From: JBBEBE01 sp040882505
GTDB taxonomy: Bacteria; Bacteroidota; Rhodothermia; Balneolales; Balneolaceae
DNA length: 64,000 nucleotides
Assembly (NCBI GenBank): GCA_040882505.1
Contig: JBBEBE010000010.1
Coordinates: 1 to 64,000, forward strand
Direction: 5' to 3'
In this document: positions 8,395 to 17,347 of the stretch, piece by piece
Layout: every line of letters starts with the position of its first letter
Numbering within the stretch: the first letter of the stretch is position 1
Translations under genes and position numbers: made by a program
Notes under the pieces: model-generated
Databases searched by the model: none
What the model was told of the DNA's origin: nothing
The model's input: only the letters and a program-made list of their open reading frames with translations

Positions 8395-10101
8395 ATGCCT
8401 TCAACGATTTATGCTTTCCTGGCCATCCTTCCCATTATTACGGCCGGTGTCCTGCTGGTTGGTTTTCGCTACCCTGCCCGGATGGTCATGCCCGTTTCGT
8501 TTTTGATGACGTTACTCATTGCCGGGACGGTTTGGGGGGTAGATATACTGACACTTATCGCGTCTTCCATTCAGGGCCTCTTTGTTACATTCGACATTCT
8601 TTACATCATTCTCGGAGCACTACTGCTGCTTAACTTGCTCACACATTCAGGTGGAGTGGATGTTATTCGCGAGCGTTTTGCAGGGATCAGTCGGGATCGG
8701 CGGGTTCAAGTCGTATTGATCGCCTGGTTGTTCGGGTCGTTTCTGGAAGGTGCGGCAGGATTCGGTACGCCGGCAGCCATTGTCTCCCCGCTTCTGTTGG
8801 CACTCGGGTTTCCGGCTCTGGCTGCAGTGATGATCGGACTGATGGTACAGAGTACGGCCGTCACGTTTGGTGCGGTCGGGACACCCATATTGATTGGCGT
8901 ACAAGCGGGTATTGAAAGTCCGGAGTTGTTGGAACTTCTGGCGGGACACGAGGGGACACTGGCCGACTATTTGATGGTGATATCCGGTCAAGTCGCGATT
9001 ATTCATGCGATTGTGGGAACTGCCATGCCGCTACTGATGGTCATGATGATGACTCGTTTTTTTGGTCATCAGCGATCTTGGCGTGAGGGGCTCTCCATTC
9101 TCCCGTTTGCACTATTGGGTGGAGTCTCCTTTACCATTCCCTACATGTTGACGGGTCTCTATTTGGGCCCGGAATTTCCGACACTGATCGGTGCGTTGAC
9201 AGGAATGGGCGTGATGGTTCTCGCGGCCACCAATGGGTGGTTGCTTCCTGACGATGTTTGGGAGTTTGAAACAAAGGATCAATGGCCGACGCGGTGGTCT
9301 GGAAAACTAACCGCCGAACGCGCAGCGGGAGATCTCGGGGTCAGACCCGAAACCTCACGTCCCTCCCTTCTCAGCTCCTGGACCCCTTATCTGGTACTGG
9401 CCCTTCTGCTTGTGCTTAGCCGATTGAATCAGTTGCCGATCAAGGAGTGGATGACAACCATCACCATCTCGTGGCCCTCCATTTTTGGTACAGCTGTAAC
9501 GGCCAGTTCGACTCCACTCTACCTTCCGGGCACTGTACTTGTCATCTCCTGTTTGTTGGTCATTGGTCTGCACCGGATGCGTTGGAGCAAGATTCGACCT
9601 GCACTTTTCGAGAGCGGGAAGATGTTGGTCGGAGCCGGTTTTGTGTTGGTCTTCACCGTGCCCATGGTTCGGATCTACATCAATTCCGGCATGAACGAAG
9701 CCGGGCTCACCAGTATGCCAATCATCATGGCCGAGTGGGTAGCCCATCATGTTGGAAGCGTCTATCCGCTTTTTGCCTCCTCGATTGGGGCTCTTGGGGC
9801 GTTCATTGCCGGAAGCAACACGATCAGTAATTTGATGTTCAGCTTGTTCCAGTTCGGCGTTGCAGAATCTCTGGCGATGCCGACGACTCTAATCATCTCG
9901 CTGGGTGCCGTAGGGGCAGCTGCCGGAAATATGATCGCCATTCACAATGTGGTGGCAGCTTCTGCAACAGTGGGTCTCTTGGGTAGAGAGGGGGATATCC
10001 TCCGATTGACCATTCTGCCTACAGTATACTATGTATTGTTCAGTGGAATTTTGGGATGGATTACGATCCACTGGATAGGGGCAACCGACTTCTTGATGTA
10101 G
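8395..10101 (+). CDS. LctP/GlcA-family permease (lactate/glycolate type)
   Basis: A 568-residue inner-membrane carrier with about 12-14 hydrophobic helices. Conserved family stretches are present: GSFLEGAAGFGTP, QSTAVTFGAVGTP and AGSNTISNLMFS, typical of the L-lactate permease family. The known substrates of the family are lactate and glycolate, taken up with protons. It diverges from kduI-kduD, so transport of another hydroxy or keto acid produced from uronates is conceivable, but this is only a guess from position. The convergent thioesterase ends 19 bp away. Confidence 0.9.
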   Translation: MPSTIYAFLAILPIITAGVLLVGFRYPARMVMPVSFLMTLLIAGTVWGVDILTLIASSIQGLFVTFDILYIILGALLLLNLLTHSGGVDVIRERFAGISRDRRVQVVLIAWLFGSFLEGAAGFGTPAAIVSPLLLALGFPALAAVMIGLMVQSTAVTFGAVGTPILIGVQAGIESPELLELLAGHEGTLADYLMVISGQVAIIHAIVGTAMPLLMVMMMTRFFGHQRSWREGLSILPFALLGGVSFTIPYMLTGLYLGPEFPTLIGALTGMGVMVLAATNGWLLPDDVWEFETKDQWPTRWSGKLTAERAAGDLGVRPETSRPSLLSSWTPYLVLALLLVLSRLNQLPIKEWMTTITISWPSIFGTAVTASSTPLYLPGTVLVISCLLVIGLHRMRWSKIRPALFESGKMLVGAGFVLVFTVPMVRIYINSGMNEAGLTSMPIIMAEWVAHHVGSVYPLFASSIGALGAFIAGSNTISNLMFSLFQFGVAESLAMPTTLIISLGAVGAAAGNMIAIHNVVAASATVGLLGREGDILRLTILPTVYYVLFSGILGWITIHWIGATDFLM

Positions 10102-10119
10102 TGAACCGGGACGAATCGA

Positions 10120-10557
10120 TTAAACAGGAAGGTCTACATTCATGAGTGTCAACCTGGAGAGGCAAATCGTATTCCCTTCATTGTCTTGAAGTTCCGTCTC
10201 CCAGACCTGGGTTCGTCGACCACGGTGGCGGGGGCGGGCAGTTGCTGTCACTTGGCCACCTTCAGGAACAGACCGAATGTGATTGGCATGGATCTCCAGC
10301 CCGACAACCGTCTGATTGGAGTCCGGGGAGAGTTGCAGAAGGGCACCCACCGACATGACACTTTCGGCCAGCGCGACCGAAGCACCCCCATGAAGAATCC
10401 GAACGGGTTGAACCGTACGGTGATCCACCGGCATGGTTGCAACGACTTCGTCCCGTGTCAATTTGGTGAACGTGATACCGAGGGAATCTCCCAGTGTTTT
10501 TTGTCGTGCATCAAGAAGAGCTTCGACACGATTTCTCAGACTCTCTTCAATTTCCAT
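10120..10557 (-). CDS. Hotdog-fold acyl-CoA thioesterase (PaaI/MenI-like)
   Basis: A 145-residue single-hotdog thioesterase. The core motif HGGASVALAESV carries the catalytic acidic residue as in YdiI/MenI and EntH, and the strand VGLEIHANHI follows. Members hydrolyse aryl- or acyl-CoA thioesters, for example 1,4-dihydroxy-2-naphthoyl-CoA. The MenI role cannot be told from a general proofreading role because no menaquinone genes are nearby. Divergent from an acyl-CoA synthetase with 186 bp between the starts. Confidence 0.82.
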   Translation of the reverse strand: MEIEESLRNRVEALLDARQKTLGDSLGITFTKLTRDEVVATMPVDHRTVQPVRILHGGASVALAESVMSVGALLQLSPDSNQTVVGLEIHANHIRSVPEGGQVTATARPRHRGRRTQVWETELQDNEGNTICLSRLTLMNVDLPV

Positions 10558-10743
10558 AGGTGTGGTATGTAGTCGTCATGGGTACGTGGATACCTATTCG
10601 AAGATGATAGTACAGGACTTGCCACGGGTCATGGTAGGGAATTTTCAATTCTCAAGACAAATGGTAAATTGGATCAGGGACGTGTCCATGAATGGCATCC
10701 CTTCGAACGATTTTGAGTGTAGCCTGGAACAGAGGAGGACTCC

Positions 10744-12543
10744 ATGAAGCAGGAGAAGCAAACCCTTACGGAGGTGTTGGACCGGGCATGGGAAGGTCGG
10801 ACACCGAATCAAGTGATGGTCTCGACCAAGCGGAAGGGTACTTGGGTCGAATTGTCGACTCAAACATTTCGAGAACGAATTCGTCATACGGCTTTCGGCC
10901 TGTATGATGCCGGAATTCGGCCAGGTGACCGGGTGAGTCTACACTCCCGAAACTCTGCAGAGTGGTTGATTTGTGATCTTGCCCTACAGCAACTCGGTGC
11001 CGTCACGGTTCCCATTTATACAACACAGCCCGGAAAGCAGATCGAACATATCCTGCGGGATTCCGAGTCGAAGTTGCATATTGTGGAGAATGACAGTCTA
11101 TTTGCCGAGACCAAACCGTTGATCAAATCCATCTCGACGATCAAAGGGATCGTATCCATCGAAAAATCGACACACTCGTCTATTCAAACGTTGAGGGATA
11201 TCGAAGCAAAAGGGAAGGAGACAGAAGCGGACAATGAACAATCTGTCCGTTCGATCCTGGAAACGATTACACCGGAGACATTGGCAACCTTGATCTATAC
11301 GTCGGGAACAACCGGTATGCCGAAAGGAGTCATGCTATCACACGGAAATTTGGCATTCAATGTTCAAGCGTCGATGGAACGGGTTCCATTTCGCTTGGAC
11401 GAAGTTCCCGGCAAGCGATTTCTCTCTTATCTCCCTCTTTCTCACGTTTTTGAGCGAATGATCTCCTATATGTACTTGCTAATGGGGGTTAGTATCTGGT
11501 ATATCGAAGAGATTGACGAGATCCGGGAAGATCTTCAAACGGTTCGGCCCGCCTTTTTTGCGACGGTTCCGCGTCTGCTGGAGAAATTGCAGAATGGAAT
11601 GAAAGCTCGCGGTCAGGAGATGTCGGGAGTTCAGAAACGACTGTATTACTGGGCATTGAAACTGGCCAGTCGCTACGATCCGTCAGAGAAAGGTTCAATC
11701 GTGGAACAATGGCAACGCCGCATCGCTGATTCGCTTGTCTATCGAAAAATTCGAGCCCAACTGGGAGGAGAATTGATCGGTGTGGTCAGTGGTGGGGCAC
11801 CTTTGTCGGAAGAAATTTTCAGGTTCATCAACGGGATTGGGCTCTATTGTGGACAAGGATATGGGTTGACGGAGACGAGCCCGGTCATTGCTGTTCAGGA
11901 TCCAAACCATTTGAAACCTGGTTCTTGTGGGTTGCCGCTTCGTGGAGTCGAGGTAAAAATTGCCGATGATGGTGAGATCTGCGTGAGAGGTGCGAATGTT
12001 ATGATGGGATACTATCGGGATCCGGAACGGACAAACGACGTTCTGGGATCGGATGGCTGGCTGAAAACCGGAGATATCGGAGAATTGGACGAAGATGGGG
12101 AACTCTATGTCAAGGATCGTAAAAAAGATCTGTTCAAACTTTCGACCGGCAAATATGTTGCGCCACAATTCATAGAGACTCAGCTGATCAACAGTCCGTT
12201 TATTGAACAAGCAGTGGTGCTTGGGTATCACCAGAAGTTTTGTTCTGCGTTGATCGTCCCTCATTGGGAAAATGTAGGGAATCGGTTGGATCGTCGGGGC
12301 CTTTCTGTGAAGGATCCTGACGGGGAATCTCCCGAGGTTCGCACGGTGATAGAGGAGGAGATAGAAAAAGTAAACAAGACTCTCTCCCCTTGGGAAACCG
12401 TCAAAAAGTTCAAGCTTTTGGAAAAAATGCTAACGATTGAAGACGGTGAGTTGACGCCGACACTCAAACTGAAACGGAGTGTCATTCACGAACGGTACAA
12501 AGAACAGATCGATGCGATCTATCAGGATGACGAGTTGTCGTAA
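10744..12543 (+). CDS. AMP-dependent long-chain acyl-CoA synthetase
   Basis: A 599-residue adenylate-forming enzyme activating fatty acids to acyl-CoA at the inner face of the membrane. The P-loop-like motif YTSGTTGMPKG is at about residue 185, GYGLTETSPV at about 372, and the hinge region KTGDIG...DRKKDLFKLSTGKY at about 440-470, as in the FadD15/ACSL-type enzymes with the long-chain gate region. The start is supported by a strong Shine-Dalgarno (AGAGGAGG, about 8 nt before ATG 10744). With the acyl-CoA dehydrogenase at 0.2-1.7 kb it suggests fatty-acid oxidation capacity, although the genes are not one operon. Confidence 0.93.
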   Translation: MKQEKQTLTEVLDRAWEGRTPNQVMVSTKRKGTWVELSTQTFRERIRHTAFGLYDAGIRPGDRVSLHSRNSAEWLICDLALQQLGAVTVPIYTTQPGKQIEHILRDSESKLHIVENDSLFAETKPLIKSISTIKGIVSIEKSTHSSIQTLRDIEAKGKETEADNEQSVRSILETITPETLATLIYTSGTTGMPKGVMLSHGNLAFNVQASMERVPFRLDEVPGKRFLSYLPLSHVFERMISYMYLLMGVSIWYIEEIDEIREDLQTVRPAFFATVPRLLEKLQNGMKARGQEMSGVQKRLYYWALKLASRYDPSEKGSIVEQWQRRIADSLVYRKIRAQLGGELIGVVSGGAPLSEEIFRFINGIGLYCGQGYGLTETSPVIAVQDPNHLKPGSCGLPLRGVEVKIADDGEICVRGANVMMGYYRDPERTNDVLGSDGWLKTGDIGELDEDGELYVKDRKKDLFKLSTGKYVAPQFIETQLINSPFIEQAVVLGYHQKFCSALIVPHWENVGNRLDRRGLSVKDPDGESPEVRTVIEEEIEKVNKTLSPWETVKKFKLLEKMLTIEDGELTPTLKLKRSVIHERYKEQIDAIYQDDELS

Positions 12544-12568
12544 GAGGTGACGAGAGTAGAGATCCCCG

Positions 12569-13414
12569 TCAGATCAATCGTCGGATGCGTTCGATCACAT
12601 TCAGATTTGTCACGACATCGTGAATGGAGAAATGAAACGACTCTTGTCGTTGAATGGCACGCAGAAATTGCTCAATGGACAGGATCGCAGTCTGCGACGG
12701 GTCCATCCATTCCGATTCCATCAGAGGGTTTCCATTGCTTTGCTGCAATGTTCGTGAAAGCCGTTGAGTCAGAACATCACAATCGAGAAGTCGATCTTTT
12801 CGGAACAACCATCGTCTGTGGGATGCCTGGTCGCCCATGGGGTGATGCAGAAAAATCCCTGTGGCTCCGTTGTGAAATTGGAAACGGACCTGCAAACCCG
12901 GATGCGGGAGTGTTGCCCCGAAAAGAGTTTCGGCTTCAAGAGAGTGGACAGGGGAGGGGGCCATTTTGAGAATCCATCCGATCTCGTCCATCCAAAACCG
13001 GCGGCTTCGAGTCGTTTGATCCAACGTCTCTTGAGCGGAGTCGGTTCGAATTGTCACCAGTCGTTCAGGAGATGCCATCTCCTGATTCATGGTACGAGTG
13101 GTCGGGGCGTAGGTGGGCCAATGGGCAAAAAGAAGCTGGACTCCCGCTTCGGATGCCAGCTTTTCCAGCCGGGCAGCCTTTGTTGGATCTTCAGGAATCG
13201 GTGCAACGGCATAGCAGTGTAGCCCGGCCCGGATCGCCTCTTCGATACGTGCTGTCGGCTCATCATCCGTTAGTATCAGACATCCAGAGGTCTCTTGGAC
13301 ATCTTTCACATGACCGGCAAGGATGACTTTGGAGACTCCCTGAATTTGCCGGACATAACTCTCCCATTGACGGGTTCGTTCAGGACGGCCAACGAGTCCC
13401 AAGTCTATGGTCAT
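12569..13414 (-). CDS. Gfo/Idh/MocA-like oxidoreductase (divergent)
   Basis: A 281-residue protein with the pattern of the Gfo/Idh/MocA fold: an N-terminal Rossmann-like part starting MTIDLGLVGRPER, a middle segment EEAIRAGLHCYAVAPIPEDP that resembles the family's EKP loop region but with API in place of the usual EKP, and a C-terminal alpha/beta domain ending in INxxERIRRL-like helix. The classical GxGxxG is degenerate (GLVGRPE) and the catalytic Lys of EKP is absent, so it may be inactive or act differently. The start at 13414 is preferred to 13450, which would overlap the preceding gene. Last gene of a six-gene minus-strand run. Confidence 0.6.
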   Translation of the reverse strand: MTIDLGLVGRPERTRQWESYVRQIQGVSKVILAGHVKDVQETSGCLILTDDEPTARIEEAIRAGLHCYAVAPIPEDPTKAARLEKLASEAGVQLLFAHWPTYAPTTRTMNQEMASPERLVTIRTDSAQETLDQTTRSRRFWMDEIGWILKMAPSPVHSLEAETLFGATLPHPGLQVRFQFHNGATGIFLHHPMGDQASHRRWLFRKDRLLDCDVLTQRLSRTLQQSNGNPLMESEWMDPSQTAILSIEQFLRAIQRQESFHFSIHDVVTNLNVIERIRRLI

Positions 13415-13422
13415 TGAACGAC

Positions 13423-14700
13423 TCAGGGAGCCTCCGTTCGATCGGCCCAATGTTGAGCCGGGATCGACCCGGGTTCACCCAGAATGGAAGCGGCGACTAT
13501 ATTTGCAATGATGCTTCGGAGACGAACAACCGATCCTTGTCCCTCGACCGGGTAGACCCGGTTCGAGAGAAAAATGATCGCTGTCCGGCTATCCGGATCG
13601 ATGGTGAGCGATGTGCCTGTAAATCCGGTATGACCAAACGAACGGTTGCCCATGAGATCTCCCTGGTTGCTTGCATAGGGAGAGTAGAGGTCCCAGCCCA
13701 GCCCTCGTCCAAATGACTCCAGTCCACGCGGGACGGACTGGAGTGCTTGTATGGAGGCCGGGCTCAAAATTCGGATCCCGTCCAGTTCGCCATCGTTCAA
13801 CATCATGGCTGCAAACCGGGCAAGATCATCCGCCGTCGAAAACAGCCCTGCATTCCCGGAAATTCCCTCCATCAAATCTCTTGCAAATGGATCATGCACC
13901 GTGCAGACTTGCTGAATACCGGTGTCCAGTATCCCGGTTGGAGCCGTTTGGGGGATCCACTCTTCAGGTGGGTTATACCCAGTCTTATCCATTTTGAGTG
14001 GATTGAAAATATGCTTTTGTGTGTACTCGTCGAGCGACAAGCCCGTGATTGATTCCACGATTCGTTGGAGTGTGACGAAATTTGGACAGCTGTATTGGAA
14101 ATTTTCACCGGGTGCAAAATCCCGCTCCACATGATCGAGCCAATCGAAGACAACTTCCCGAGTATTCTCTCCATTGGCCAACTCCAACAAATCGTTGACC
14201 GGTGGGTAAGAGGGGAGTCCGGAAGTATGGGTCATCAAGTGACGAATTCGGATCGTTGACATCTGTCCTTGTTCCCGATCGTGCCATGATTCAAATTCAG
14301 GGAGATACATGGACACCGGATCCAACAATCTCAGCTTTCCCTGTTCCAATAACTGCATGACTGCTGTTGCAGTAGCAACCGGTTTGGTCAACGATGCGAG
14401 ATCATAAATGGTCTCGGTTGTTGCTGGTTCAGCGCCGTGAACCACTTGACGAAGCCCATATGCTTTTCTGTAGACGATGGCACCATCGCGCAATACAAGT
14501 AGAACGGCACCCGGTGTCTGTTCATCCTCTATGGCGTCCTGGATGGCTTGGTCAACCAGGGACAAGTGCCCGCTGTCCATTCCTGCAGCTTCCGGAGTGA
14601 CAACCGGAAGGGATTGGGCCTGAGGCAATAAGGGAAAGAATGTGAGCAGAAGAAAGGCAATCGAGTAGTGTCGTATGAATAGAAGTGGATTCGTCGTCAT
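13423..14700 (-). CDS. Serine hydrolase, class C beta-lactamase family
   Basis: A 425-residue secreted penicillin-binding-protein-like hydrolase. It has a signal peptide (MTTNPLLFIR...PLLPQAQS), the nucleophile motif SLTK (Ser103-Lys106), a YSC motif in the place of Y-x-N, and HTG in the C-terminal third in place of KTG, which is usual for esterase/AmpH-like members. Likely periplasmic, acting on D-amino peptides or esters; true beta-lactam resistance is not implied. The ORF continues upstream to 14814, but ATG 14700 is right for the signal peptide. It lies 58 bp after the MBL hydrolase gene. Confidence 0.87.
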   Translation of the reverse strand: MTTNPLLFIRHYSIAFLLLTFFPLLPQAQSLPVVTPEAAGMDSGHLSLVDQAIQDAIEDEQTPGAVLLVLRDGAIVYRKAYGLRQVVHGAEPATTETIYDLASLTKPVATATAVMQLLEQGKLRLLDPVSMYLPEFESWHDREQGQMSTIRIRHLMTHTSGLPSYPPVNDLLELANGENTREVVFDWLDHVERDFAPGENFQYSCPNFVTLQRIVESITGLSLDEYTQKHIFNPLKMDKTGYNPPEEWIPQTAPTGILDTGIQQVCTVHDPFARDLMEGISGNAGLFSTADDLARFAAMMLNDGELDGIRILSPASIQALQSVPRGLESFGRGLGWDLYSPYASNQGDLMGNRSFGHTGFTGTSLTIDPDSRTAIIFLSNRVYPVEGQGSVVRLRSIIANIVAASILGEPGSIPAQHWADRTEAP

Positions 14701-14758
14701 GTTGGCCGGTTTGATAGGTGTGTATGGAACCATCACCAGCCAATTTACAAGAACCGTA

Positions 14759-15574
14759 TTAGGAAGTAAATCCGTGATCGTGTGCATTGGGTATGGCAAC
14801 CGTCCGAATTCCACCTCGATTGTCTTTTTCGACTCTGAAGAGAGGGGACTCCGAGTCGTGATAGGCCATTAGAATGATCGTTTCGGATCCAGCGCGCTCA
14901 CGCAAGGCCTCTCGAAAGCGGTGGCTTGTATCCGGATCGTGATCGTACTTGGCTTTGAAATTTCGGAGAATGGCAGAGCGTCTTCCCAGATTATCTCCGG
15001 CCATGAGCCATGTAGTCTCTCCGTCCGTATACTCCAGTAGTTGGGAATAACGAGTGTGACCACCGATGACTTGTGTTTTCAAACCAGGAAAAGGAGTACT
15101 CTCTCGATCCAGGAAATGAAGGTCTGCCCGGGCATCCAGAAAGTGAAAGAGAGTCTTTCGAGTGTCGTTATCCGTGTTTCCATCCCGATCTCTCATTTGA
15201 GTCCAGCCATCTCCGTTGACCCAAATGGCTGCATCGGGAAATGTGAGATCCGGATAGCCGTCGTCATGTCGGACCAATCCGGAAAAATGGTCGTAGTGTA
15301 GATGGCTTATCACTACATCGGTGACATCGGAACTGTCGACACCACAACCCTGTAGATTCTTGAGGAGTCGTTGGGTCGAACTCTCTTCTGCCAAATCACC
15401 CAATCCGGCATCAAAGAGGATAATTTGGTCTCTGTGCTGAATCAAGAAGGGATTGATGGATAGTTTGAGAGCCCCTTTTCGTGCCGGTTCGTTTCGATCC
15501 ATCGGGTGAAAGACTTTGTCGAGCCCGACGGACCAAGTTCCCTCATAGAGTGCATCGACTTCTGCTTTGCTCAT
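14759..15574 (-). CDS. MBL-fold metallo-hydrolase
   Basis: A 271-residue metallo-beta-lactamase fold protein. The metal-binding motif HLHYDH lies at residues 91-96, preceded by FDAGLGD and followed by VIGGHTRYSQ and MAGDN, matching the quorum-quenching lactonase/RNase-Z-like group of small hydrolases. It has no signal peptide. Its start overlaps the phoH stop by 4 nt (ATGA), indicating translational coupling. The substrate is not predictable; lactone, ester or phosphodiester substrates all occur in the family. Confidence 0.85.
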   Translation of the reverse strand: MSKAEVDALYEGTWSVGLDKVFHPMDRNEPARKGALKLSINPFLIQHRDQIILFDAGLGDLAEESSTQRLLKNLQGCGVDSSDVTDVVISHLHYDHFSGLVRHDDGYPDLTFPDAAIWVNGDGWTQMRDRDGNTDNDTRKTLFHFLDARADLHFLDRESTPFPGLKTQVIGGHTRYSQLLEYTDGETTWLMAGDNLGRRSAILRNFKAKYDHDPDTSHRFREALRERAGSETIILMAYHDSESPLFRVEKDNRGGIRTVAIPNAHDHGFTS

Positions 15575-16590
15575 TCTGGTCTCGTCTGTTGACCTTCTTC
15601 AAATCGTTCATACGCTTCAATGATTTGGCGGACAAGTGCGTGTCGTACCACATCCTGTTGGTCCAGGTAGACAAACGAAATTCCGGGAATCTGATTCAAT
15701 ATTTCCTGAATTGAAATGAGGCCCGAGTGCTGCTTTTTCGGGAGATCTGTTTGCGTAATGTCCCCTGTAATGATGGCCCGGCTGTGAAATCCGATTCGGG
15801 TCAGAAACATCTTCATTTGAGTATTGGTCGCATTCTGCGCTTCGTCCAGGATTACGTAGGCATTGTTCAATGTTCGGCCACGCATGTAGGCCAGTGGAGC
15901 GATTTCGATGATATTCTTGGCGAGGTAGTCGTCAAGTTTGTCTTGTTCGATCATCTCTTCGAGCGCATCGTAAAGCGGCCGAAGATAAGGATCGATTTTT
16001 TCTTTGAGATCTCCAGGCAGGAATCCAAGGTTTTCACCGGCTTCTACAGCGGGTCGTGCCAGGACAATTTTCTTGACTCGTCGCTGTTTGAGTGCCTGAA
16101 CGGCCAGAGCAACCGATGTGTAGGTCTTTCCTGTTCCTGCCGGTCCAATTGCGAAAACGATATCGTTTTCATCGGTGGCATCCACAATTCGTCGTTGCCC
16201 TGCCGTTTTTGCCGAAACGGTCTCACCGGCATGGGTGTGAAGAATGACTGTCGGGTCTTCGGCTCTTCGATCGACGGATGCGGCTGGTCTGTTTCCTTTT
16301 CGGGGTTGGTCCGGTTGTGTCAAGAGAAGGATCATCTCGAGATCACTCGACTCGAGCACGCCCCGTTTCTCAACAAATGAGACCATCTCTTCGAGGGTCG
16401 AGACGAGCTGTTCACGTCGGTTTCGGGGCCCGGTTGCTTTGATCAGTGTTCCCCTGGAGTGAATTCCCAATTCCGGGAACGCTTCTTCCAGGACTTTCAG
16501 GTGCTGATCCTGGAACCCCAAAATAAGAACCGGCTCCACGTGATTGATGGTAAATGTAGAAGTCTCGGGTTTGGACGTTTTATTTTGCAA
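15571..16590 (-). CDS. PhoH family protein (ATPase/RNase-associated)
   Basis: A 339-residue cytoplasmic ATPase. It has a Walker A FAIGPAGTGKT, a Walker B VILDEAQNAT, and the PhoH stretch KMFLTRIGFHSRAIITGD. The first about 120 residues hold a KH-like N-terminal region as found in PhoH/YbeZ proteins, which in proteobacteria associate with the YbeY RNA endonuclease; ybeY is not in the window. Downstream gene overlaps by 4 nt, upstream rpe is 49 bp away. Confidence 0.93.
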   Translation of the reverse strand: MQNKTSKPETSTFTINHVEPVLILGFQDQHLKVLEEAFPELGIHSRGTLIKATGPRNRREQLVSTLEEMVSFVEKRGVLESSDLEMILLLTQPDQPRKGNRPAASVDRRAEDPTVILHTHAGETVSAKTAGQRRIVDATDENDIVFAIGPAGTGKTYTSVALAVQALKQRRVKKIVLARPAVEAGENLGFLPGDLKEKIDPYLRPLYDALEEMIEQDKLDDYLAKNIIEIAPLAYMRGRTLNNAYVILDEAQNATNTQMKMFLTRIGFHSRAIITGDITQTDLPKKQHSGLISIQEILNQIPGISFVYLDQQDVVRHALVRQIIEAYERFEEGQQTRPE

Positions 16591-16639
16591 AGAGGCAGAT
16601 CCTCCGTTCCATATTCATGCGTATTAAATTGTTGGCCGA

Positions 16640-17326
16640 TCAGGCGGTTTCAGAAGCTCGGCTCGCCATCTCTTGCAGTTTCTGAACCCGCTCGGATATC
16701 GCTTTTGATCGGAAGACACTACTACCCGCAACCAAGATATCGGCACCGGCTTGAACAACCTGCTCGATTGTCTCTTCACTGACGCCTCCGTCTACCTCGA
16801 GTAGCCATGAATTCCCGGACTCCTCTCGAAGACGGCGCAACTGCTCCAGCTTGTCCAATGTCGATTCAATAAATGACTGTCCTCCGAATCCCGGGTTCAC
16901 ACTCATAACAAGGACCAGATCCAGATCATTCAGGACGGGCTCGATCAATGAGACGGGTGTTGCCGGATTGATCGCAACTCCTGCCATGCAACCGTGATCC
17001 CGGATCAGGTGGATCGTCCGATGAAGATGGGGGCATGCTTCCTGGTGAACAGTGATCAGATCGGCACCGGCATCTGCAAACGATTCAATATAGTGATCCG
17101 GTTGTTCGATCATCAGATGGACATCACAGAAAAGGTTGGGAGCTGCACGGTGTGCGGCTGCCACGATATCGGCCCCGTAACTGATGTTCGGAACAAAATG
17201 GCCGTCCATGATGTCACAGTGAATCCACTGTGCACCACCTGTTTCACATGCATGGATCTGCTCACCGAGGATTGTAAAATCCGCGGCCAGAATGGATGGA
17301 GCCAGTTTAGGCAGGTCGAATTCCAT
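16640..17326 (-). CDS. rpe: Ribulose-phosphate 3-epimerase
   Basis: A 228-residue TIM-barrel enzyme interconverting ribulose 5-phosphate and xylulose 5-phosphate in the pentose phosphate pathway. The family motifs are clear: LAPSILAADF at the N-terminus, HCDIMDGHFVPN with the metal-binding His and Asp, CDVHLMI, MSVNPGFGGQSF, and EVDGGV near the C-terminus with the second metal-binding Asp. Full length. It begins 21 bp after the PASTA protein gene and is probably cotranscribed with it and with phoH. Confidence 0.96.
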   Translation of the reverse strand: MEFDLPKLAPSILAADFTILGEQIHACETGGAQWIHCDIMDGHFVPNISYGADIVAAAHRAAPNLFCDVHLMIEQPDHYIESFADAGADLITVHQEACPHLHRTIHLIRDHGCMAGVAINPATPVSLIEPVLNDLDLVLVMSVNPGFGGQSFIESTLDKLEQLRRLREESGNSWLLEVDGGVSEETIEQVVQAGADILVAGSSVFRSKAISERVQKLQEMASRASETA

Positions 17327-17347
17327 ATGGACTCACACGAGTTTGGT

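Noticed and set aside
13423..14700. Calling the class C serine hydrolase a beta-lactamase conferring resistance
   Set aside because: The family is mostly esterases and D-amino peptidases; HTG and YSC motifs do not prove beta-lactam hydrolysis.
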